Below are positions 13,131 through 25,900 of a DNA stretch of 64,000 nt, piece after piece. Under the pieces are notes generated by a model that saw nothing but the letters and a program-made list of their open reading frames with translations, ran no database searches and was not told the DNA's origin. Both the position numbers and the translations under genes were made by a program. Source of the stretch: Pyrocephalus nanus (Eukaryota; Chordata; Aves; Passeriformes; Tyrannidae); contig CM076270.1 of NCBI GenBank assembly GCA_038380795.1, forward strand, positions 20,476,001 to 20,540,000, written 5' to 3'. Numbering within the stretch: the first letter of the stretch is position 1; each line of letters opens with the position of its first letter.

Positions 13131-13538
13131 CAGTGGACAGTGTTGCTTTTTGTAAGTTGTATCTCAAATTGTATCTCTTATGAACCAATGTGGGTGATTT
13201 TCTGGGGGGGTTGACTGATTAAACAGAGCCTTAAACTTGTCTAAGATCCTGTGGACAGGTCACAGTGGAAGTTACAAAGGGTCCTTAGATTCCCAGAGTT
13301 TCCATTCTAATCCCTACCTGCCAAAAGGCTTTTCCTTCATACTTCGTGTCACAACTTTTTGACAAGCCCCAAAAATCTTTTGGTTATTTGTTCTCCTTTG
13401 TGATGAACTTGATAACTTCCACCTATGACTGGTGAGAGCCTGGTATGCTGGGCTTGGTATTCCAAATTCTTCTTGAGTTGAAATTCCGTCAAATATATTA
13501 GATATTAAGTGGAATACAGAGGTCAAAATTTTGAGTTC

Positions 13539-13567
13539 AACCTTTAACCTAAGAGAAGTTAAAGGTT
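13539..13567. other. Perfect inverted repeat, 10-bp stem and 9-base loop
   Basis: AACCTTTAAC at 13539-13548 is the exact reverse complement of GTTAAAGGTT at 13558-13567, with the loop CTAAGAGAA. It lies just beyond the downstream edge of a minus-strand CR1 fragment. It may be a decayed short terminal structure or simply chance; no function is inferred. Confidence 0.75.
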
Positions 13568-13599
13568 AATTAAGTCTGGTTGTTTTTCTTTGCTGATTG

Positions 13600-13835
13600 C
13601 AACTTCTGAATGAGTGAAAACTTGCATTGCTGTCCTCTGGACTCTTTGCTGTTGGGACACAGTTCCCTTGAGAGATAATATTCCAGTGGAGGCCGTATAA
13701 GCAGTGAGGAGAGCCCAAAGATGTTGTGCCTCTGGCAGGCTGTGCTCATGTTTAGATATCCCATTGCAGTGACTGCCCTTGTGCAACAGCATGGCATTTG
13801 CTTCTATTCCCTGATGCAGCTACTCAAATAGGCAC
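13600..13835 (-). mobile_element. Old CR1 LINE fragment, ORF2 relic
   Basis: Read on the minus strand, the DNA GCCTCCACTGGAATATTATC fits the CR1 ORF2 segment encoding 'VRPHLEYC'; the translation gives LLIRPPLEYY. It is followed by CCAACAGCAAAGAGTCCAGA and GGACAGCAATGCAA, matching 'ELLERVQRRATKM'. Upstream on the same strand, a GCCTGCCAGAGGCACAACAT stretch fits the 'ASRSREVI' region. Divergence is much higher than in the 10.7 kb fragment, so this is an older insertion. Similarity fades below about 13600 and above about 13835. The copy is interrupted and non-coding. Confidence 0.7.
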
Positions 13836-15622
13836 TCCAGGAAAATATTTGGATTGCTGATAGTATAAAGGAACATGATTAACTGCACTCCATTTACAGT
13901 GTCCATGGACACGGAGCTTTTAGTTTTTCAGGGTTTTTATTTACAAGTCATTATCTAAATAACATGAGGCATTATCATCCTCTTATTTTTTCCCTCTTAA
14001 TGAGCAGCTATTTTTGCATGTTGGACACTGTCTCTGATTTCTTTATTGGAAACAGATTTAAATATATATTAACCTAAATCATGTGCAATTCATAATATTA
14101 AGGGTATTTATTTAAATTAAAATAATCTAAATTAAGATCTTTTATGATGGACCAGAGGAATGAAGAGGGCAGACCCTTGGTAAACTCCAGTCATTACCTG
14201 GAGAAAGGGCACTTCAGGAAACCATTGGGAACTAGTACAGACTGTGCAACATCATCCCTGATTGCTTCTGGTGTTGAGGAGGGGTTGAGATCAAAGAAAA
14301 AATGTCAGCATTTTGTTACTTTGTTACTACTGTGAAATTATGGAACTACTGAAAAATTCCATAACACTTGTACTAATCAAGGCTTGAAGTTTGAAGATAA
14401 TGGTCTGCATGTGTGCACCACTGCCACATTCTAGCAAAGACAAATGTTCTATTTTGATTTATCAGAGTAGCTCAGGTGTGAGTGGGAAGTACAGACACTG
14501 GGCTACGCATGTTCTCCTTTTATTTTTTCCCCCTTTTTATTTTTTTTTTTCCTATAATGATCCCTTAGAGATCTCTTCACTTCCCTGTTATCTGAATAAA
14601 TGACTTACATCTTGAGCTAATTCCTCAGAGCATAAAGTTATCACTTGAAGAAAGAATGCATCATATCTGGAAGTAAATAAACTCAACTCTATTTCCACTG
14701 TATATTCAGAGTGCAGAAATAGATATAACTTGACTCTTCTCTGGCAGTTACTGATCTAGTTTGCTTGTAGAGCTGAGTGCAGAACAGGGCTCTCAATATA
14801 TTTATTTCTCTGCTCTCTTGGTCTTGTAATGTAATTGGCTGACAGATTATAAGATTTTTCAAATGTTTGAGACATGGGGTCTGGCAGTGGAACTGAGTAT
14901 AGTCTGAATCTGGTGCTCCTCTTCTGTATTAAGTTATATACCAGATTCATTGAAACCTGATCACAAAAATGAGTTCAGGATTTCCCCCACCTATTAGAGC
15001 AAAGAACAACCTCTGGTGCATTTAAAATTTTCATTATGTGACTTTATAATCAGCATTCCCATTGTCCTAAATGCTTAGAAAAGTGGTTGGAAACAACTTA
15101 GTTAACAAAGCAGTCTCTCATCTACTCCACATAACTCCAAAAAAAAAAAAAAAGAGCCCAAGCCATTCCTTTTATAAACCATTTAGTACAGTTTATGATA
15201 GCAATAATCCCCTTGAAATTGGTTATATTACTATAGTTTGTTATAGTGTTAACTGCCCTTGTCTTCATCTCGGTCCATTAACTGAAAATCCAGCCATTAA
15301 CTTATAATGGGATGATTTCTTCAGGATTATTACCTGATTCTTAGTTTGAAGATTAATATTCTTGAAGGATAGTGAAACAGTGATGAAATGTAACACAAGT
15401 CCCCCATTCAGCTTTTACGTTGTAGTGATCTATTTACACAAGAGATCTCTGAGACTCACATGTAGTTTCTTTTATTATCTGTGCCACCAAAGCTGGAAAC
15501 ATGCAAGCAGCACTTTCCTTTACGAGAAAGAACACTTGTTGGCCCACATAATCAGTGGCAGATGAGAGACAAGGAAGGTGATGTTCACTGAGACAGTCTA
15601 ATAATGGAGATGTAAAGCTCAC
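13836..15622. other. Non-coding stretch, no gene seen
   Basis: AT-rich sequence with T-rich runs near 14520-14550 and an A-run near 15138-15153. No exon signals or repeat families are recognised. Confidence 0.55.
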
Positions 15623-15688
15623 TGATTGCTATTCTCTTCAGTGGGAATTTTGCCTATGGCTTCAGTGGAAAATGATTCAAGGCCAAAA
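15623..15688. repeat. Ancient repeat relic, CATTGACTTCAGTGGG type
   Basis: ATTGCTATTCTCTTCAGTGG followed by GAATTTTGCCTATGGCTTCA and GTGGAAAATGATTCAAGGCC. This has the same phrase order as the ancient amniote repeat pattern 'attgacttcagtgggagttttgccattgacttcagtggga...ggatcaggcc'. A better-preserved related relic is at 4031-4096. The family is not named. Confidence 0.35.
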
Positions 15689-16069
15689 AGACAAGGAGCA
15701 AATTATCTCACATCTTTTTGAAGATAGTCACTAGATGTCAAAGGGGTGGGAAGAGGGAATCATAAGCAAAAGGCTATTACAGCTAGTGTAGGTGATAGAA
15801 CTGTTCACTTCAGAGGATGGAAATCCTTCAAGAATTCCTTAAAGTATGTCCTTAGAATACTCTTATGACCTACATTTTCAATCCCCACAGTAATCTCTTT
15901 GTTTTAGTAGAGCAATGCCAAATTTGAGAGATTAATTATTTAGCTATACAGCATTATTAATTAACCCCGCAATCCACTCCTACAAAATATACAGCTATTA
16001 ATAAAATTTTGATGTGAGCTCTGGAATTACTTTGCTGCTTCTTCCAGCTGATCAGAATTCAGGTGTTGT

Positions 16070-16104
<35 letters not shown>

Positions 16105-19100
16105 CTTGCACTGTTAAATTTTGTCAGTTTATCTGCTAAGAACAGTCAGACAAAATGATATAAAGTACACAGTATCAGTAGGCTGTATGAACAACCTTCA
16201 AAATATATTCACACTGGCTTCTAGCAGTGAGGGTTTGATCTGAGGCATAGATTCCCTCTGAATAAGGAAGGACATCTGGGTTCCTTCTTTCACCCTCACA
16301 TAGAGCCATTCCATAGGTGTATGGTGCTAGGAAGCAGTCCATCTGCCCAAAAGGTTACAGGAAAAGACTGCTTTAGGCAATAATAGGAATGAATAAATTG
16401 TAAATTTATTGCTTAGAGAAGGTGCCATTAAGTGGTGTTGATAAGACTGTAAATATTATTAAGAGGGGGGTCAGTGTAATTTAGTTCCAGTAAAAGATTT
16501 GCAAGTGCAATGGCAAAATAAGAATATCTGCTAACACCAACATATCCCACAGGCGAATATCTCTTCCTCTCCCCAAGTGTCTGGGAGAAGGGCTGGTCCA
16601 GCAGCACACACTGAGAAGGGAAGCTTGATAGAGCTGGGAGAGGAATTCATTTCAACTTACAAGTTCCTGTGGAGAAATCAAGTTCATATTGCTGTTTAAA
16701 AAGAGAGGACTGGAAGATAAACACGTGGATTTCCTCCCCAGTAGTGCTCCAAAGCTGAGGGAAACAATCTTCCTGCTGAAAGGAACCTGTTGAGATAAGG
16801 TCAGTGAGTGAAGCCCAGCTTCTGAAAACTAGGGGTAAATTATCTGAATTCACTTTTTTTGAAGTGAATGTGGTGTTCCTTTTTCCCTCTTTTGGGATCC
16901 ATGAATGAAAATTAGTTGTACATCACCAATCCTGGAACTTCAATAACTGTAAATTAGGAAACATAATCATAAGTGGACCTGAAATTAAAACAGATGAAAT
17001 TCATAACATCTAAATTAAAAGTCTTAACTTCTTTAGTGTGTGACTACCTAAGTGACACCTCACCTTTCACGTGTCAGTGGTTGCTCAGTCTTCTGGAGGA
17101 TATAATAGTAAAAATACTCATGGCTTCAAGGACATGTGAATTGCTGTTTTTTATATGTTCCCTTTGAGTGGGTGAGGTGGCCCTCTTTGCTATTCTCTAT
17201 TGTGTCATTCCTAATGCTAGCTAAGATCAGAAAAGAGATGTAATGAAAGCTTTTAGAGCACTAAAAAGAATCATTCTCAGCCTCACAAGGAACAAATTCT
17301 ATTTTTTAAGTTTTTAAAATTTTTTTTCTTTTCTTCATCCTAAGCAATTTTGTCGATTGTACCTCAGAATGAAAATGGATAACATATTTGTAAGAATATT
17401 GCCATAAAGACATCATGATCCTGTCCCTCAAGTCTTCCTTTTTCTGCAGTTCACTTCTATTATAAAAAGATAGAAAGCCAGAAAAATTATTAAAATCAAT
17501 ACGGATTATTTTTCAATTTAATGTCATGGTTCTTGAATAAGATCTATGGTGCATTCACTTTACTATTTAAACACTTTATTCCTCATTTGATTTGACTTTA
17601 AGACTGTGGTCTATTTCTGTCTGGTGTGTTATCCATCTTTTTCCCAAATGATATTGATTATGTTTGACAGTACAGTGTATATTTGTGTCAGTTCAAGAGA
17701 ATTGTTCAATCTGTGAAGGACACCTCTTCATTTTCATAGACAAAGGCTTCTACTTGTAAAACCTGCAGCCTCTAAATAGAACTGTCCACCTGTGTTTCCC
17801 TTCTTGAAAAATGGCCAAATTGGAAAAAATCTTAAAAGTATTACACTATCAATTCCTTCCTTCTTCTTTTTTTTTTTTTTTTTTACGTTCTAAAGTTAAT
17901 AAGCAGATTTGCAAGGACAAGTACTTACATGAATTTATGCCTTCAGAAAAACACTCGGGATATGCAATAGGTGTATATTGTATAATCAATGCAAGGCAAT
18001 GATTGTCACTGTCAGTCTCTGCATTAAAGCTGAAGTTAAATAGTTTACTCTACTTTGTAAAGGACTGTGAATGTTTAACCTGAACTCTCAAGTGAGACCT
18101 GACACAGGTCTCACTGAAGACAAATGTGGACTATTTTTAACAGCGTTTATTAACTTCCAAGATTTAAATTGTGTTAATTAGCAAGATTTTTAGGTAGTTC
18201 TGCTACAGTCAAGAAATCAGACTGTCTTTATGGCCTGTTATTACAACATACATACAACAGCTCCTGATCAGAACTATCAGAACCAGGGACATAAAATGAC
18301 CTTGACATGGTTTTTCAAAAGCTTATTAAGACCTGTGTCTGTCTGAAATCAGCAGGGCTGTCATTGGTCATGAACAGTTTGTTAAGGTATTTGAATGAGG
18401 CTTCACAATATTCTGTGAGAGGGACTTCCCTTGGCAGGAGGAGTGAACATCCTTGTGCAGTTGGGCTGTGAGCACAGATGGGAAGAAGTTGTTGTGTTTA
18501 ATGTCACAGGGACAGAAGAAAGCAGATGTGGGTGTTATGGAAAAATATCACTGAAACTATTAACCTCAGTCAGATCTAGAGCTCCTCTCTGAAGTGAGTG
18601 CAGGGAAGGCAGAAGAATCTTTGCAAAGAGTTTTGTTTGTGTTTTTTGCCGGATTTTTAACCTTCTCAGACCTTCATCCTAAACTGCTTGGCAAAATGTT
18701 TATTATCATAAATTCTGATTGTTACTGCTTAACCTATACTGATACTAATCCATGAAATGTGAACACAAAATAAATAAGGGCTTGCCAAGGAAAAACATCA
18801 CTTACTTGGTTTATCAGCTTGGGCAATAACAGTCAGAAATAAAGATAATAAACTTTCTTTGTTTCAACAAAGCAAGGCCTAAGATAAACTTCTCTGTAAG
18901 TCTCTTTCATTATTCCTTTTTTCAAAGAACTTTAAATATCAGTGACACTAATTGCAAAAGAAGGGAAGTTTGTTGACTGTTTCATTTCTATCATCTCATC
19001 AAATTATAGAAGTCTGTGCTGGAAAATAATAGTCTTAAACTGATTGAAGCAGCATTAGACTAGTTTTATGAGATTCTAAAAAATTATAGGATGGCATTAT

Positions 19101-20082
19101 TTTACTCTCAAAAATATTCAGAAACTAAAATGGCATATCATTGAGCAACTGTATAGAAATATAACTAATTATTTTGCAGGCTACTTTGGGTCCTTTGACA
19201 ACTCTATGTTAGACTGAAGTTGTAAAGCATTAAGTTTGTAAGTGGTGTTAATGACAGGAAAATTCATCCTTCTCTTCCTCCTTTCATACAGACATTTCAA
19301 TGTTTGCTATAAAATACTACATTCTCCCTTCAATATCACACTTTCCCCTGAGGAAATATGAAGTTTCCTGAGTGGATGCAGTGATTTGAACAAGGGTTCG
19401 TAATTTTGAAATAATTTAAGGATACGTGTGTCTGGGTTTTGTTTTTTTTTTTGTACTTTTAACCCAGTGGATAGTCTGGAATCCCTAATCATCAATGAAC
19501 CTTGTTGAAATGTAACACTACAGAGGCCTTTACTCCTCCCCTTCTGTTTGCTTGTGTCTTTCTGCGATGCAAATCTACATTGAAGATGAGATACCAAAAT
19601 TCTATTTGTCTACTTCAAAGTACTCGACTGCCACACAAAGTGAGAACTAGATAAGGGGAGAGTCTGTATTTCTATCCCATACCACAAAGTATATACATTA
19701 TGATTTTAACATTAACACAACTAGTGATGCATATTCATGTTTATCATTCCTGTTCTAATTAAAACTACTTAGTGTCAGACATTTACAAGAAAGGCCAAAC
19801 TAGATCTTTTGAGCTGTTAAAATAAATTGTTTTAACATTCCACAGATTGTGTGGGTGTCTCATGCTGACAACTTCTGCGCTAAAAGAATTAGTAAAACCA
19901 AACCCAATAGAAATTAAGGTCAAATGTTCCAAAAGAACATTTTAAGACTTCATGTTAGAGCCTTATATGCTGACTAATGAATGGTCTGCAATGTACTTAA
20001 CCTCACAAAGCTCTTGAGAGGATAAATGGTTTTAAGTTTTTTTTTGTTGGTTTTTTTTTCCTTTTTTTTTTTTTCTCCACAG
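15689..20082. other. Non-coding stretch with simple repeats, no gene seen
   Basis: AT-rich unique sequence. The longest mononucleotide run of the window, T34 at 16071-16104, lies here, as does a T-run near 17866-17884 and a pyrimidine-rich stretch at about 20035-20080. Short frames do not resemble known proteins. Confidence 0.55.
16071..16104. repeat. Poly-T tract, 34 bases
   Basis: An uninterrupted run of 34 T residues between GGTGTTGTG and CTTGCACTG. If read on the minus strand it could be the poly-A tail of a retrocopy, but no recognisable cDNA lies next to it and no target-site duplication could be matched. The simplest call is a mononucleotide microsatellite, likely length-variable. Confidence 0.95.
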
Positions 20083-20206
20083 AGAGAGTATTAACACACA
20101 GAGGAATTCAGAATCATTTGGTCCCAAACTATTTGGCACCCAAAACATTCCAGTGGTGCAGGTCCTGCAAAAAATGTTAACGGATGCTTTTTGGCATAAA
20201 CCATGA
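20083..20206 (+). other. Weak candidate exon after a strong splice acceptor
   Basis: A pyrimidine-rich tract of about 45 bases ends in TTTTTTCTCCACAG, a near-ideal 3' splice site. One frame beyond it stays open for about 40 codons (ESINTQRNSESFGPK near its start, VVQVLQKMLTDAFWHKP at its end) and then reaches TGA at about 20204. If real it would be a terminal coding exon entered in phase 1. The protein is not recognised. An opening of this length in one of three frames is not unusual by chance, and the pyrimidine tract may just be a poly-T repeat. Confidence 0.15.
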
Positions 20207-22774
20207 TTGGATAGGAGAACTTTTTACTGCTGAGTAATAGAGAAAGTTTGGGCCTTACAATTGGTACTGAGGGCAGGGGATGAATTAAAGAAGGCAGGTT
20301 CTTAAAGGCAGTGCCTAAAGGTAGGGCCAGTCCCAGAAAGCTGTTAATCTGCTTTCCCCACCAGCACCTCATTTCCAGCCTGTGCTTATTGACCAGAACT
20401 CGTTGTTCCATTGACCAACTGAACTGCTTCGCTTTTGCTCATCAGCAGCATTGTTTCAAATTTTCTATTCTCTCCCAGATAAAGTCTGTTTATTCTGGCA
20501 AAAGTTTCTGGCAGAAATTCAAACTTGCCTGAGTCCATGTCAGTGTAGGGTGTCTCAAGCTCTTCTCAAACCATTGTTTATAGTCTCTCTGCCAGTTTGG
20601 AGAGCAGAAACCTTTCTTTTTTTTTTTTTTCTTTTTTTTTTCCCCCCTCCCCTGTAGTAGAAGATAATTTAAAAAATTGCTTCAGGCATTTTCCTAAGAT
20701 TATGATTTAAAGTCTTATAATCTCCTGAGATCCTTGAGAAATAGGCCACTCTCTGATCACTCTTGAGCAGTTGCCAGCTTGCCAGAAATACAGGGAGAAG
20801 GATAGGATGTGTCTGCTTTTCTAATTAGCTTTTTTCATATAGCAACATACATAACCCTCTTTTTAAGTGACAAAAAAATTTAAACTGTTAAAAAGTTATG
20901 TATTTTCCACTTGGTTATTTTCCACTGAATTTTTCAAAATTATAGGGAATATTTAAACTAAGCTTTCTACAGCAGAAATTGTCTTTTCAGAACATATCTT
21001 TAGAAACTAGGAGGTTTTAATTACGCAGTTCTGAAACTCCTGTATAGAGACCTGATTTGACTAAACTTAAATCATCCATTCTCAGCAACAAGTTAATAAC
21101 ATCTTTTGATCATGGCAGTGCTGGACAGAATGCTTTATTCTTTTGTAATTTATTTACATGGACTTTATTTGCAGACAGTGTACCTGGATCTGGATTTGAA
21201 TGTTATTTCTGTAATAGATTTTCAAAATAATATTTTTGAACCAGTAGAAACTACCTCAAGTACCTTTCTTGGTCTGTCTCTTAGGGATTAAAATGTGGCA
21301 TGACTGTACTAGAAACAGTCTAATAACCTTACTAGGACACTTTCCTGTCACCCATGTGGTGGGTACAAACAGATATTGCAGTTTTCAGGTGTTATTTTAC
21401 CATGAACTTTGTCCCTGTTTCACATCTAGAAGTTACTGTGCCAGTGTCTGAACTGGTGTAGTTAATGTCACAAATATTCTTTTATCTATTACACTGCAAA
21501 ATTGACTGTGAAGTAAATAAACTTCAGCTCCAGTTAAAATCAAAAGTGTGATCTGTGCCAAAGTGCATAAGGCTTGATCCTGGCACATGTGGGCATTGGT
21601 AAGTTATCTTCCTTCTGGAAGCTGTGAGAAGGAGAATTTCCACTCTATTTTGACCACTTGTGAATATTTAGTCTATCAGATATCCAAGCTTTCTCACCAA
21701 GGAGCTCCCTGTCTTTGGTTGCAGGTATATGCAGGCAATCAGCTGCATTTCACCCTGTACTAAAACACATGCACACAAACCTGGCAACTTCAGTCTTCAG
21801 CAAACCGAACTGGTGAAAAAATGGAAATCAAACCAAGCTTGTGAATGTTGTCTTGTGCCTCCAAGATGGAAGTTCAAGAAAACTTAGATTATGTATTAAC
21901 TGCTAAATATATATATGAAGTATCTAAACAAAAAATGGGAAGAAAGTTTCCAGTGAGTTTGCTTGACATAAAAAGCCAGTGAACTCAGCTGAGAGGATCA
22001 TGCATGATCCTATGGATAAGAAAAAATGTCTTTTGGATATGGCAGTATGATTAAAATGCATCCATCTAAGTGATGTAGGCAAAAGTCAACAGAATGAGCC
22101 GGTGGAAATAATATAAATATCCTTCCAAGGTTTGTAGATGAAAGCTGCCATATTCCTTAATCTAGGACAGATTCATTTATCTTTCACTAAAGAGAAGAAT
22201 AAATAGACCCACATGCACTTGATTGCTGGATATAAATCTGCTCAGATTACTGCTGAGCTTAATTGGTACTGTTTTTATGAAATGATATGAATAAACATGG
22301 GGATCCTGTTCTGCTACCCAAGGGAGAAACTACCAGCACAAATGCTAGTGGGTAAAGTCTAAGGAAATACACAGTGAAGGCAGAGATTGAAATGGAGGAA
22401 GAGACAGGAGAATTTGAGTAAACATAAGTTGCTTTCACTGTTGTGCATCGTGTACCACCGGGTCAAGGAATTGAGTTTCTGTGGTTATTGTTTCCAAACT
22501 ATTAAAAGTAAGCAAACAAAATAAAACCTGGCACCATTAGGTTTTAACACACAGAAAATACTTCATGTTTGAGCACACTCAGGTGGCTTTTCTGCCCTGG
22601 CTTTTCTTGGCTGTCTAATAGAGCACATCTTTCTGAGCAATACGAATAGACTGGATCTACTCTTGCGAGGTCTTGCTAAAGGTACTTTCCTTCCTTTTTC
22701 AACATCTGCTCGATTGGAATGTGACCTCAGCCTCGCAGAACCTCCCGCTCTGTCCTGGTGTGTTTTGGTTGCAG
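20207..22774. other. Non-coding stretch, no gene seen
   Basis: Contains a T/C homopolymer patch at about 20622-20652 and a short perfect palindrome at 21994-22011. No exons, RNA genes or named transposon families are recognised. Confidence 0.55.
21994..22011. other. 18-base perfect palindrome
   Basis: AGGATCATGCATGATCCT equals its own reverse complement. It is centred on ATGCAT. A palindrome of this length is expected roughly once per few hundred kb by chance, so it is only mildly unusual. No protein-binding assignment is made. Confidence 0.9.
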
Positions 22775-22996
22775 GAGGCACAGGCGGCCGTGGGAGGTGT
22801 GTTTGTCAGTGATGAGGTGTGCAGCAGTTCCTTGGAGCAGAGCGAAAGAGCAGGAGCAGCCAATTCCTCCCGACCCTGTGACCCTTCAAGTATTCACAGA
22901 CGCTGGCCCCGGTCCCAGCCCTGCTGCAGCTGGAGTGCAGCAGCACACAATGGGGCTGGAATGCCTCCTGTGAGAATTCCATAAAAGTATAAAGAG
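22775..22996 (+). other. GC-rich candidate exon (possibly non-coding)
   Basis: This segment is visibly richer in GC than its flanks and is framed by good splice signals. The acceptor is a pyrimidine/GT-rich tract ending TGTTTTGGTTGCAG, and the donor is AAAGAG followed by GTAAGA, close to the ideal 5' splice site. Two frames are open through most of it: one contains EAQAAVGGVFVSDEVCSSSL and stops at about 22982, the other ends HTMGLECLL at about 22972. Neither crosses the donor, so it is not a simple internal coding exon. It could be a terminal coding exon, an exon of a long non-coding RNA, or a cryptic exon. No protein family is recognised. Confidence 0.25.
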
Positions 22997-25900
22997 GTAA
23001 GAAAAGAAAAAATTAAATTAATGTACGCTGTGCACTGGGGTATTAAATGAATCCTCTGAAATGGGAATTCTGCCAGTAACAATGTTGTTCAATCAGCTGA
23101 CAGTCTTTGTAAAGAGGGCAGTTATTATTTATATGTATATATGCACCTGAGGAAAACCTGAACTGATAAAAAAGGTATGTGTTTGTTCTGTGTAAAATGT
23201 GGATGGGTCAGTCTTCACATAAATATTGTGCCTCCTAGCTGGTAGGAACAGTTCACTTCTCATAATGCAAATATCTGCTGTAGTATTTATTCAGCAGTTT
23301 GATCAAAATGTCAGTATTTTTATTTTTTGCGTTTTCTTCTGTTCTCATACCCACCTGATAGTCAAACCAGTGTTTCAAGCTGCAGCCCAACACTGGAGAT
23401 GATTTAAAGATGTCACTAAATTCAGCAGTTTTGCTTGTAGGGATTTACATGGGTTAGTTCTCCTGGCTCCTTATCAGCATTTTCGGTGTTCTGTGTCTGT
23501 CCAGTTCTGCAGACAGCTGTCCTGGCAAGGGAAACTGGGCTTCAGCATGGGCAAAGGTTGATACCTACATAGCACATCAGCCCACTAATTTAAGGAGTTA
23601 GAATTGGACAACAGAGATCTTTCTCTGAAATAAACTATTTAGGAAATCCTACTCCAAGAAAATAGAGACTGGTTCTTTTCCTTCTTTTTTTTTTTTTTCT
23701 ATTAGAGGCTATGGAATAATTTGGAAAGTTGATCCTACAGCTTATTTATTCATTTCTACACTAGCTATATCCAAATAATTTGGCACTTGAACAAAATCAT
23801 AGAATTAAAGTGATTCCAGCTTCTCCCTTGGCAGTGAGAATGAAGCAATGTTGTTATACAAACATCTTCCTTGAATTTATATGGTCCAAAATGATTTATT
23901 TTTCCTTTTCTCTGAAAGAAGGGACAAATTTTCATTTCCATCTCAGCAACTCCTACAATTAACCTCCTACCTAACATGGTCCTACCAAATAATATTCACT
24001 GTCTGTGTGACTGCTCAGTATTTTGTACAGTCCCACGCTGTTTTTTCTATAAATGGAAATGCTCTTCACAGTGTTCTGAGCTCCAAAGGGCTGTTACTGC
24101 CATGTAGTATGTTACTTACTATATGGTTTAACTCCATGGCTTGAAAAATGTTTGGTTTTATCAGCTCAGTGAGCAGAACTCTGACTGAAATTTTGTCCAT
24201 GGAGTTCATGCAACTGAGGTGTATTATCAATAATGCTATGAATGGCCAAACCAGCTGAGGCTGATTCTCTATTACAGTGATTAACAATAGAATAAGTTGT
24301 GTATATGTCAATCCTGGTATGAAATAGATCAGAAAAATATGTCCTATTGAGGAACAGAAATGTGATCTTTGTATATGAGTTCTGTGATAAGATATTTTTG
24401 GAAAATATCAGTGAGCTGGCAAACAATTCAAAGGAACTTTAATCCCGTGCAGGATATTTGCAAGGTTGCATCAAATCTACCTTATTCTTTTCTCATATCT
24501 ACTGAGTTTCGCTGTGTTTTGTGCATGTTCTCTGTAAATACTCATTGCTTGTTCCTTGATCTGGAGAGATTCCTTAGTTCTGGCTGACCTTGGAATAGAC
24601 CAGCAGCAATAAAGTGCCACAGGAAGGTTCTCTCAGGCTGTTCAGGTTGCTGCTCAGGTTTTTGCCTGCTCTTGCACAGCAAAGTGTTTACATAAACTTC
24701 TGGAGGTTATAACATGTAGGATACTGGTAATGCCACATGTCTCTGGAACTGCTCTGGAACCACTGAGCTGTGTGGAGATGCCTTTCTCTGTTGTAACTGG
24801 TTTCAAGAAAGTAAAGGATTGGGAAGGTGACTGTTGGAAACTGTGATACTTTAGGATTTCTGGCCAATCCCTTCAGGAATGAGGAACATAACAGGCCTGC
24901 TGACAGATGATTACTCCTTGGAGTAAACTATATGAGAGCAGCTCACCATTTTCTTGGAGCAGCACCATCAGAGAAGTGAGCAGTCAGTACAGCATAGAAA
25001 TGCTCACATATAACCTGCCAGATATCATGAGTGTTTTGGGGAGGTAGCAGTAACTCTGAGATTTTTTTTTTTTTTTTAAGGAGACTTTGTACTCAAATAG
25101 TAAGAAGGGTTTGTTTAATTGTTTGGGGTTTTTTTCTAAACTTTCTTCCATTTTTTTCCATCCACTGGGTGGGCTGATTTTAGAAAACATCCTACCTATT
25201 TGAGACTTGTGTCATTAGGGAACTAGTTCTGTCTAAAAATTATGTGAATATAGGCTGTGGCTTTGCCTCATTACAGGAAGTTGTTATTCCTTGCTTATGA
25301 CGCACAAATAAATCATAACATTTCTTGAACAATTGTTTCACATGAAAGAAATGTGTTTTAATGTGTTTTCCATGGATTGACAAATACTTTTGATAAAGAC
25401 CCACCTGGTTATGGTGAGCAAGTTTTGCCATATTTTGTAGGGGTTTTTTTTGGTAGGGTTTCTAGACATGCTATTCCTTCTTACCCCGTTCACCTGGACA
25501 TTTCAGAATACTGGGACTCACACAGGCATGTATCAGTGAAGAGGTGATTATGGACTGAGGGTGTCATTCTTAAGAGTGATGGCTCAATAATTGGAGCGAA
25601 TTGGTGACTCAATAATTGAGAGAACCCACTTGTCTCCAGATGGCTGTAGACTCTGCAAATTGCTACACAATTTGTACTGAATAGATTAGTGGGAGATAGA
25701 ATTCCCTTAAAGCGTATTTGAAATGGGGAAATTTGGAACTGAAGGGTTCGTCTCTTGGGCAGGTGTCAAAGCCTTAACTGTGCAATGCCAACTGGCTGTT
25801 TTGGGGAAATGTTTCCCGGTTTAAATGTTCAGGTAAAATGTTAATGAACTATTGTGGAATCATTTCTGTTCTTGCAGTTTTAATAGGCTATAACTTCATT

